DNA from: Panicum virgatum
Lineage: Eukaryota; Streptophyta; Magnoliopsida; Poales; Poaceae
Length of the DNA: 64,000 nucleotides
Assembly: GCF_016808335.1 (NCBI RefSeq)
Contig: NC_053149.1
Coordinates: 32,764,087-32,828,086, forward strand
Direction of reading: 5' to 3'
The translations under genes and the position numbers were made by a program. The stretch's first letter is position 1. Each line of letters opens with the position of its first letter. Shown here piece after piece: positions 55,901 to 64,000 of this stretch. Below the pieces are notes generated by a model, which saw only the letters and a program-made list of their open reading frames with translations, ran no database searches and had not been told where the DNA came from.

Positions 55901-57521
55901 CTGGAGATTCACTATCATCCGGGCGAGGCCAATGTTGTAGCAGATGCTCTGAGCAGAAGAAGTTATGTCAACATGGCCGTGGCTTTCCAGATGCCTCCAG
56001 AGTTATGTGAGGAGTTTGAGCAGTTGAGTCTGGGCTTCTTGCATCATACTTCGAGTGCAGCGTTTGAGGCAGTACTGACTCTAGAGTCAGAGATCAGGCA
56101 GCATCAGAAAGATGATGAGAAGCTACAGGAGATCCGTGAGTTGCTCAAGAAGGGCAAGGCTCCTCATTTCAGAGAGGATGATCAGGGTACTTTGTGGTAC
56201 AAGAACCGGATTTGCGTGCCTGATGTGCATGATCTCCGGAAGTTGATTCTGAGTGAGGCCCATGATACAGCTTACTCTATTCATCCGGGCAGCACGAAGA
56301 TGTATTATGATCTCAAGGAACGTTTCTGGTGGTATGGGATGAAGCATTCAGTGGCAGAGTACGTGGCTATTTAGTGACACCTGTCAGCGTGTCAAGGCTG
56401 AGCATCAGAGGCCAGCAGGTCTGTTACAGCCTTTGAAGATTCCAGAGTGGAAATGGGAGGAAATCACCATGGACTTCATTGTTGGATTGCCTCGTACTCA
56501 GAAAGGGTACAACTCCATATGGGTAGTAGTGGATCGTCTGACGAAGGTTGCTCACTTCATTCCAGTGAACACTACTTACTCCGGTGCTAGACTCGCAGAG
56601 TTGTACATCTCTCGGATTGTCTGCTTGCATGGTGTGCCCAAGAAGATCATATCTGACAGAGGGTCTCAGTTCACTTCTCGATTCTGGGAGCAGCTCCATG
56701 ACTCATTGGATACGAAGCTGCGTTTCAGTATGGCTTATCACCCTCAGACAGATGGGCAAACAGAGAGAACCAACCAAGTGTTGGAGGATATGCTGAGAGC
56801 TTGTGCTATTCAGTACGGTACTAGTTGGGATAAGTGCCTGTCTTATGCTGAGTTCTCATATAACAACAGCTATCAGGCCAGTCTGAAGAAGTCCCCCTTC
56901 GAGGCATTGTATGGCAGAAAGTGCAGGACTCCTCTCTATTGGGATCATATTGGTGAGAAGCAGCTCTTTGGCCCTGAGATCATAGATGATGCAGAGCAGA
57001 TGGTTCATGCTGTGCGAGAAAATCTGAGGATTGCACAGAGCAGACAGAAGAGCTATGCAGATGGCAAACAGAGAGACCTGACTTTCAGTGTCGGTGATTA
57101 TGTATACCTGAAGGTGTCTTCGATGAGAGGAATCCACAGATTTAATGTCAAAGGGAAGTTAGCACCTCGGTATGTGGGGCCATTCAAGGTGCTAGAGCGG
57201 AAAGACGAAGTTGCTTATCGCCTGGAGTTACCTCTCAGCCTTTCAGGAGTTCATGATGTCTTCCATATATCTCAGCTGAAAAGGTGTCTGCGAGTGCCCG
57301 AGGAGCAGGCACCACTGGATGGAGTAGATGTGCAGGAAGATCTGACTTATACTGAGCATCCGATGAAGATTCTGGAGACATCAGAGAGGGTTACTCGGAA
57401 TAAACGCATCAAGATGTGCAGAGTTCAGCGAAGGCATCACAGTGAAGCTGAGGCTACTTGGGAGCGAGAAGATGAGTTGAAGAAGACATATCCAGATCTC
57501 TTTGTTAGCCAGCCCAGCTAA
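52947..57521 (+). pseudogene. gag-pol of element B with a spliceosomal-type intron, lightly damaged
   Basis: Exon 1 is 52947-53462 (172 codons, MVNTRRG start as in related Gags). The intron is 53463-53572. Exon 2 then carries the rest of Gag, a CX2CX4HX4C knuckle ([14 protein letters not shown], ~54055), protease [22 protein letters not shown], RNase [10 protein letters not shown], integrase with [11 protein letters not shown] and a chromodomain-like end (RRHHSEAEATWE). Gag and pol share one frame. Damage: an in-frame TAG at 53864-53866 (from CAG) in the Q/P-rich Gag tail, and a one-base frame change at ~56370 in the integrase zinc finger. Otherwise open to the TAA at 57519. Confidence 0.93.
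53463..53572 (+). other. Predicted 110 nt intron in B gag
   Basis: AAGCAG|GTAATC at the 5' end, pyrimidine-rich TTTGTCACTTCAG at the 3' end, phase 0. Removing it restores FLALKQ|GTMSVTEY, which aligns with the uninterrupted [14 protein letters not shown] of A Gag. Unspliced RNA hits a stop 14 codons into the intron. Confidence 0.8.
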
Positions 57522-57543
57522 ATCTCGGGGACGAGATTTCTTT

Positions 57544-57557
57544 AAGGGGGTAGGGTC
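57544..57557 (+). other. Polypurine tract of element B
   Basis: AAGGGGGTAGGGTC directly before the 3' LTR start. Confidence 0.8.
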
Positions 57558-60500
57558 TGTAACACCCTAATTTAAATTCCCGCATTTATTAATAAATTTA
57601 AATGGCTTTATTCAAATTTCTAAGGTTTATTGTGTTTAGTTGGCATTTAATCTAAATTTTTGTTTCACAAGTAATTAAAATTTTATCATAGGTTTAAATT
57701 TTGGTGTTGCATTCATGCTGGTGCATAGTTTATTTAATTGAGTGTGGTTTGGATTCAAATTTGTATTTGAATTTAAACTTTGTTTGAATTAGAATAGAAA
57801 AAGGAGAAGAAATAGATGAGAAACCCAACCCAGCCCAGCCCATCACCAATTCTGCGGCCCACTCTCTCCTCCCCTTTCCCTTGGGCCCGCTCCGCAGTTT
57901 AGCCTCAGCCCAACACCCAAAACCCACCATCCTAACCCAGCGAGCTAAACCGCGCCGGCCCAGTCCGACCCGCACGACCCAGCAAGCCGCCGCTCGCCCG
58001 CGCAGCCCGCCAGCCTCGCCAGCGCCCGTGTCCTTCGGCCCAGTTCCACGTCGCGCGGCCCACTCACCCTGCTCGGCCTGCAGCCGCGCTCGCTCCGCCC
58101 CGCGCGCTGCACCCGCTGGCAGCCGGGCCCGCAAGCCAGCACTCAGCCCGCTAGCGCATAGCCCGCGTCCCCGCTTCAGCCGCTGACCAGCGGGGCCCGC
58201 TGTCAGGGCCTCCTTCCTCCTTCAGCGCGCGCCCAACGGACCGGCCGAGATCTCCGGCCGAAACCACCGCGGCCTTCCTTCCCGAGCCGGACCCCGAGAT
58301 CTCTGGCCGTCCCCCTTTAAACCGCCCGCGGACCCCCGGCTTCCCATCCCACGCGCTAGCGCCGCCTCCAACCCTAGCCGCCACCCCCTCGCCGCTCTGC
58401 TCCGCCGTGCCCTGCTCCGCCGCGGACCGGCCACGCCACGGCACCCCAGGCCCTGCCGACCGCCGCAGACGCTCCGCCTCGGCCCTGGGAGACTTTCTAA
58501 GCCGGCCACGCTCCAACTCCTGGACTGCATCACTGGAATCGCGCCGAGCTCCCCAACCCCGGTAAACTCCGATCTCTGGCCAATTGCTCAACCCCGGCGA
58601 TCCCCGGACCTCCCTGACCCTTTGTACTCTGCCGCAGCACCACCCCGAGTCAATTCGCGGGATCCAGACGCCGGAGCTCCACTGCAGCAGCCTCTCCGCG
58701 AGCGCCGCCCGCCTCGACCGGCAACTCTCGCCGACGAACCTGCTACGCCGCTACCCCGTCCACCATAACCCCCGGTGAGCATCTCTTGTTCCCTCTTGGT
58801 TCGTTTGCGCTAGTTGTATTAGCCCTTAGCCCGCTCCCGAGGTCAGCACATCGCACGCCGGCGAGGTGCGCCGTCCGAGCTGCCCTACACCGGCGACGAC
58901 CCCCCTTCCAGCCCCGAACCGCCTCTCCGAGGGCCCTAGTGGACTGTATGCGTCACGCTCGCCCTTTTGCACCAGGCCGCGACCCTTTGGGCCACCTGAA
59001 TCACCGTAGAGATCAACTCCGGCGACCCCCTTCCAGTGCCGCCGCTCGCCGTGGCGTCAGCGCCGCCGCCCGCGTGCCCAAGCCCTCTGAGCCGCCCATT
59101 TAGGAACCAACGGCCGGGATTAGATCGGATCCAGATCTAATCTGGACCGTCCGATCCAAAACCGACGGCCCAGATTAGAAGATACCCTTTCGCCTATTAA
59201 TCTTTCTAAAGAGCCCCTCCCTTTATTGCTAATCAACCCGCGGTCCTGATCTATTCAAAAATAATTACGGTTTGACCCTGTTTTATTCACTTAAGCCCCT
59301 GAGCTTTTTAAATATCAAACCCGCCATCCAGCACCTGGTCTTTTGCACGCTAGCCCTTAGATTTAATGGTTAATTACGTTTAGGCCCTCGGTTTTTGCAG
59401 AAAAGCCCCTGGAAACTTAGATTTCTTGCAGTTTAGCCCCTGAACCTTGTTTTTAGCTTAGATTATGCGTTTTAGCTCCGTTTTAGGCGTTCTTTATGTC
59501 CACGCGATCGTTGTAACATGAAGAATAGTTTTAGCTTAGTTTTTCTTGCTGTTTTTATGTATTGATGTACTGTTTCTTAGTTTTTGTTAGAGTTTGCTTG
59601 TATGCTTATTGTTGTGCCTCGTTTTGGCCATGTGTTCGTGAGTAGACGTCGAGCTACCGGAGGAGCCCCAGTACCAGTACCAGGAGCAGCCGTCTTTCCG
59701 AGCACTTTGAGCAGCAGCAGGAGCAGTACGAGGAAGGCAAGTATAACACGAACAACCTATCACTTTTAAATACAATTTCATACTGCATTTAATACTATAT
59801 GCCTATAAGGATTTCCTAGCCACATTTATCCTTTATATATTACCTTGGGTTGCATTTTGGTTAGTTGTGCTAGGTGCCGCGCTATAACACACTCTGGTCC
59901 TTTTTAATTAATTTGATTAATGGTTTAATTAAATTTAATTCTGAGAGTGGCCCTCTGTGCTTCGTGCTTGGGTGGCTCACGTCTCGTTGAAATATGGTTT
60001 TTGTAGAAACATGGTTTAGGGGGCCAGCACAGTGCTTAGTGCTTGGTTGGCCACTCTCCATAAGGACCGGTTCATTGAGCGACAACCTGGGACAACAGCG
60101 CTACCACAAGGCTAGAATGGGATAGACTTGGCGTAATAATTAGATCTTTTTGGTTTGGGGTAACTTACCTGCGGGGCAGGGGCGGTAAGCTTCTATGGCC
60201 CTCGTGCTGAGTGGCCTCATCTGTGCTTCGTGTCTTGACGCCCACTAGACCTGCTCCATAGTCGCCGATCCACCCTCGCGGTTACTCCCTACCAACGAGA
60301 TTCTTTGTAAAGGCCTCGTAGTGAGTCGCTAGTCATCTCACCTAAGGAAGTGTGATGAACAACTGGCGAAGCTCACGACTTGTGGGTAAAGATGTGCAAC
60401 CTCTGCAGAGTGTAAAACTGGTATACTAGCCGTTCTCACGGTTATGAGTGGCCCAGATCCTCCTTTTGATTAGTGGGGTTGTCTCCTTCCGACGAGGGAG

Positions 60501-61090
60501 GTGCCTCTCGGGGTTTACCTTGGTGGCTTGGTTTCGGTTTGGTTCTCAGTAGTAACATGTTTAATCTTGATTACTTACTATGTAACTGGGTTAATGGTAA
60601 TTCATCAACTCGTAGTAAATAGCTTTAATAAAATTTTGCCAACACTTAAAAGCTAATGCAGTTGAGTCAGCCAACCTTAGAGCCTCATAGTTTGTGTTAT
60701 ACTTGTTGAGTACAAGTTGTGTACTAACTCTTGCCTCTTCTCTACTTTTTCCTCTTGGATATGCTACTGCTGCTCAATTCCTGCCGACACGAGGGAGTTC
60801 GCTCAGCGCTACCAGGACTACGAGGACTTCTAGGTGTTCGTCTCCCAGTCGACGTCCCTGTGGCGCCCTGCTTCAGCTTTGGAGAGTTTTTATCGTATTT
60901 GTACTTCACTTCCGCTGTATCAGACATTTTTGTCATTATTGTAATAAATAACATTCGTATTTCGATTTATTATGTCTTATTCGTGATATGTGTTGTGATA
61001 TACTGTTCATTCTGTTGTATATACGTGTGACTTGATCCTGGCACGTATATGATTGCTCGGTTTATGTCCTTTTATAAACCTGGTGTTATA
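57558..61090 (+). repeat. 3' LTR of element B
   Basis: Starts TGTAACACCC and ends GTTATA (the terminal CA is changed to TA). 3533 bp, collinear with the 5' LTR except for the 1.1 kb segment. TATA-like CCTTTAAACCG near 58314. Confidence 0.95.
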
Positions 61091-61095
61091 GGTGC
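61091..61095. other. Target site duplication of B, right copy
   Basis: GGTGC, matching 47728-47732; the C gag-pol reading resumes here. Confidence 0.97.
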
Positions 61096-62104
61096 TCCTT
61101 CGAGAAGCTCTGCAAGAGTAGTGAAATTAACTCGCCCCTGTCGGACTTGCACCATTTGCTTCTTGCCCTTTCTCATGTTGTTCTGGTTGGAGTTCTACCA
61201 TGGATAAGACTTCTTGGGTTGCGGGCAATTCTTGGCGAAATGGGAAGTATTGCCGCAATTGAAACATCAATTGTCACCGTTCCCGCGATTGAACTGTGGG
61301 GCATTTGGCCTTGGGCCAAACTGCTGTGGCTGCTAAAAGACTGGAGGTCTGAATCCTCCCTATTGCTGAGGCGGCCTAAAAACAAACCTGCCCGTTGGGG
61401 CATTTCTCTGTGGAGCTCTTGGTGGAGTATTCTGCACCAGACGATACCTTGGTGGCTGAGCACTCGAGGATACTGTTGGTGCCTTTCGCTTCTTCCCGGC
61501 ACGGTGCACGGCGATACAATCTTCTTGAGTAATGGCCATGTTGACCAGCTCATTATAAGTATCTGGCTGAACAAGGTTCAGGCATTCCTTGAGATTTGCG
61601 TTGAGGCCATGACGAAAACGGTCATGCTTCTTGGCGTTAGTATCCGCATGATGGCCTTCCTACTGGCACAAATGATTGAAGGCCTGTGCATACTGAAGAA
61701 CAGTGCAGGCCCCTTGATTCAAAGCCAAGAATTCATTCAACTTCCTCTTAATCAGTCCCTCGGGAATATGATGTGTCCTAAAGGCATTCCGGAATTCCTC
61801 CCAAGAGATAACATGTCCAGCAGGCTGCATAGCACAATAGTGACCCCACCAAATGCGAGCGGTGCCACGAAGCTGCTAGGCGGCGAACTGAGCCTTGTTC
61901 GCATCAGCACAAGGTACTGCTAGCAAGGCAAACTTGGACTCAATAGTACGGAGCCAAGCATCAGCGTCCAATGGTTCATCAGTCCGGCTGAACAGCGGAG
62001 GTTGGGTACTAAAGAATTCCTGGTAACTCGCTGGTTGCTCATCACGTCCTCCACGATGCTGCTGGCGTGGCGGATTCTGCTGCCCTTGCACCAGTTGATC
62101 AAGA
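61096..62104 (-). pseudogene. Broken gag of element C (5'-truncated)
   Basis: Collinear with the A Gag: LDQLVQGQQN near 62080-62110, then [33 protein letters not shown] and the zinc knuckle CFNCGN near 61230-61270. A CGA-to-TGA stop (61267-61269) sits right before the knuckle. Further frame changes are present. Homology stops abruptly near 62104. Confidence 0.88.
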
Positions 62105-62318
62105 TAGGAGCGGGCTGGGTCGACCCATTGGGTAGTCGGCCCAACCCATAAGAGCAAGGCCAATGGGCCATATGAACCGGACTCAAATTAGATATGGGCC
62201 ATATGAGCCGGAGCCTACTGCCCAACGGGCAAGATGGGTCGGCCCAAAATATAGCTCCCCTCAGCACCTGACGGACGCAGTTGGCCAGTTCCATCTGAGA
62301 CACATGGGAGAGAGGGGC
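62105..62318 (+). promoter_or_regulatory. Promoter-like region with repeated TGGGCC motifs
   Basis: Contains several TGGGCC/GGCCCA motifs (about 62139, 62165, 62196, 62242) and a near-exact 19 bp repeat (62163-62181 and 62194-62212, ATGGGCCATATGA.CCGG). TGGGCY 'site II' elements are common in promoters of plant housekeeping genes. An ATG exon follows. Confidence 0.45.
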
Positions 62319-62447
62319 ATGGAGGCGACCGAGCTTGCCACGGCGACGGCGGCGGCGGCCGCGGCCGCGGCGTCTCGGCGCATCGCGCTATCCTCCGGCG
62401 GCGATGAATCTGCACGTTGTGCTCCCCTCCAGAAGCTGTCCTATCAG
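62319..62447 (+). CDS. First exon of a host-like gene (unidentified)
   Basis: ATG at 62319 opens 43 codons (MEATELATATA, an Ala run, then SRRIALSSGGDESARC and KLSYQ), ending at CAG|GTAAGC, a strong donor in phase 0. GC-rich as grass first exons are; the Ala run comes from GCG/GCC repeats. It could be a real gene or a captured fragment in a transposon. No family recognised. Confidence 0.45.
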
Positions 62448-63272
62448 GTAAGCTTCTCCCATCTATATTCTTCTCCCGTGGTTGTGCTAGGGTTTGTTTG
62501 TAGGATTTCAGTCTCTGTTCTTGTCCCGTGGCTATCCTGTACGGTGACTGAATCCCGTGATGCATACGACTTACAAGGGGATGAGTGATGTCCCTTATCT
62601 TTGCATGACCCCCGTAATCCCAAGTGCTACGAGCAGCCGGCCGCCGGCCCCCTCGATGTAGACTCAACTGTTGGCTTGGCCTAGTTGCTTGCTACGGCAC
62701 AAATTCACTTTGACCTACCTTTGCCTTTGATCCAAAGTTTATACTGTAATAATCGAGCAATCTCTTTGTCTGCACCTCCTTCAGGCTGTGGTTACCATTT
62801 TGATCCAACGTTTACTCAGTATAACTGAAGCACATGCACGACATAGTAATATATTTCTTTCCTGCAGTGCTGTGAGCTAATCATTTGAATTTGTGGTCCA
62901 AATGTTGAACTTGGAACGCAACTCATATGGCTATATAATTGTGTTATTTTTGAGGCAATATAATTGTGTTATGTATGAAAATATTTCCCACTGAGGCTGC
63001 TAATCTATTGGATGCTTACTAAATTTATTTACCCACTTAACTAGTGTTTCCAGAACTACCAAATGTGAATACTGAATAGATCAGGTGGTAGCCATCCATA
63101 TGCATCACCAATGCTAATAGATCCACTTTTCCTTTATAAATAAAAAAGGTTATTGTGAGAAGTTTCTTTCTGATGATTTAAATGTGAGCAAGTTGACGAA
63201 TCACGAATAAGGTCTCCACCATCACCAGGGTTGTCTCCTTCAGTTGTAAAATCTACTCTCTTTTTTGTGCAG
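62448..63272 (+). other. Intron-like DNA
   Basis: AT-rich, stops in all frames, between two exon candidates. No other feature seen. Confidence 0.35.
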
Positions 63273-63326
63273 CTAATACTCGGTGCCCCATGGATTCAGT
63301 TCATGACATTATCTTGGCTTTGGAAG
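63273..63326 (+). CDS. Second exon candidate of the host-like gene
   Basis: After TTTTTTGTGCAG, 54 nt read LILGAPWIQFMTLSWLWK and end at GAAG|GTATTG. It joins the first exon in phase 0. The peptide is hydrophobic and could be a membrane segment. Identity unknown. Confidence 0.4.
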
Positions 63327-64000
63327 GTATTGTTGTTTGTCGAGTTTTCAGCTAGCACTAGTCCACTAGATGATACATAGTTATCTTGCAGTGTCTTCAA
63401 TAGCTTATACAAGCTTTCTATAAGTTCTACCAGCGGTTGCTCAGATTCTGAGCTTGACCATATAATTGTCCAGAAACTTATAGAATGCTAGCTTTCATTT
63501 TTCTTTTGTGATTAGGAAAACTATGGTCGTACTGTCACATGTGATTTGTGCCCATCAAGACTTTTGCATAATATGTGTAGCTTTTACACATATTTAGTGT
63601 TCATGATTAGTCCATTTGTATTCATTAGTTAATATGTAGGTTACTTCAGCAAAATGGATAGCAGCTTCATGGTGATTTTTCTGATGTATTGATGAACATG
63701 TAGGTGAGGAGACTGTAGAGGCTAGCTCATAGAGCAGGAGGAACGTCATGCAGAGGGCAAGTAAGCAAGCAATTCAGTGACATTCAGTGGCAGAGCAGTG
63801 AAAAAACCGAATGAAATTATTTATGTATCAATACCATCATGATTGTTGTTGTAATAACGTTTGCTGGTGATGATTAACTGCAGAATTAAATATTATTATG
63901 TGTTGGTGTCATCTTCATTGCATGATTAATGTAATATTTACTATATATGTTATATTTGAAGAATGGGTCAACCCATTATGCCCATTGGGCCAATGAGGCC
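63327..64000. other. Unassigned AT-rich sequence to the window end
   Basis: No convincing ORF. The last ~40 bases again have CCCATTGGGCC-type motifs like those at 62130-62170, possibly one end of a larger unit that continues beyond the window. Confidence 0.3.

Larger units (their letters stand above)
47733..61090 (+). mobile_element. Element B: second chromodomain gypsy family, inserted in C
   Basis: LTR, perfect tRNA-Met primer binding site, gag with an intron, pol, polypurine tract and LTR, flanked by GGTGC duplications. Protein motifs are chromovirus-like, but the DNA is distinct from A, C and D. It has no ORF0. One nonsense change and one frameshift spoil the polyprotein. The LTRs differ by scattered substitutions, small indels and a 1.1 kb segment present only in the 5' LTR. 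Confidence 0.97.
40802..62104 (-). mobile_element. Element C: A/D-family element, 5'-truncated and split by B
   Basis: Minus strand: 3' LTR 40802-44337, pol 44338-47732, then element B, then gag 61096-~62104. Removing B rejoins the gag-pol frame region exactly at GGTGC. The leader, ORF0 and 5' LTR are missing, replaced at ~62104 by unrelated host-like sequence. Frames contain several stops and shifts. Confidence 0.93.

Noticed and set aside
62105..64000. Terminal inverted repeats of a DNA transposon formed by the GGCCCA-rich sequence at ~62130 and at the window end
   Set aside because: The motifs are short and partly palindromic; no aligned inverted repeat with target duplication can be shown, and the right end is cut by the window.
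1..64000. tRNA, rRNA or other structural RNA genes
   Set aside because: None seen; the only tRNA-related sequences are the primer binding sites.

Overview
The window is plant nuclear DNA, very probably from a grass. It is an intergenic block made almost entirely of nested LTR retrotransposons. The evidence is: several Ty3/gypsy elements with tRNA-Met-type primer binding sites, chromodomain (Tekay/Del-like) polyproteins, a Tat/Retand-like element carrying an antisense 3' gene, and a Helitron end with captured pieces of host genes. I see no bacterial operons, rRNA, tRNA or CRISPR.

Layout from left to right. (A) 1-14303, plus strand: a chromodomain gypsy element whose 5' LTR is cut by the window start. 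It has an extra ORF (ORF0) before an intact 1514-codon gag-pol and a complete 3.8 kb 3' LTR. The two LTRs are nearly identical, so A is very young. (Helitron) 14304-17030: a Helitron-like unit with a hairpin-plus-CTAG 3' end. It contains a RABH1/Rab6-like GTPase fragment and other exon-like pieces. (E) 17031-18204 and 32687-~34490, minus strand: an old Tat-lineage gypsy element (gag, protease, reverse transcriptase), split by D. (D) 18205-32681, minus strand: a complete but decayed relative of A, flanked by the 5 bp duplication ATTGC. (F) ~34490-40801, plus strand: a 5'-truncated Tat-lineage element with RT, two RNase H domains, integrase and an antisense 'putative gypsy-type transposon' gene. 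(C) 40802-47732 and 61096-~62104, minus strand: a third member of the A/D family, 5'-truncated and split by B. (B) 47733-61090, plus strand: a different chromodomain gypsy family flanked by the duplication GGTGC. (Host-like) ~62105-64000: a promoter-like region with TGGGCC motifs and at least two in-frame exons.

Most interesting observations. First, the long LTRs of A, D and B, and partly C, contain two short coding exons. They can be joined in frame across a GC-AG intron with the same phase in two divergent families, so each LTR may be a small spliced gene. Second, the A/D leader holds a duplicated hairpin whose stem shows a compensatory A-U to G-C change, which fits a packaging or dimerisation signal. 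Third, the start codons of ORF0 and gag sit directly after a CAG, as if made by splicing from an LTR donor. Fourth, the gag of B contains a 110 nt phase-0 spliceosomal-type intron. Fifth, the 5' LTR of B carries about 1.1 kb of another gypsy element that its 3' LTR lacks.

Insertion order inferred from nesting: E and F are oldest; D and the Helitron went into E, and C into F; B went into C; A lies in or beside the Helitron and is youngest by LTR identity. Ordinary gene function is limited to A (possibly autonomous), the antisense gene relic in F, and the host-like exons at the right end. Everything else is decayed, with several CGA-to-TGA and CHG-context stop codons typical of methylated DNA.
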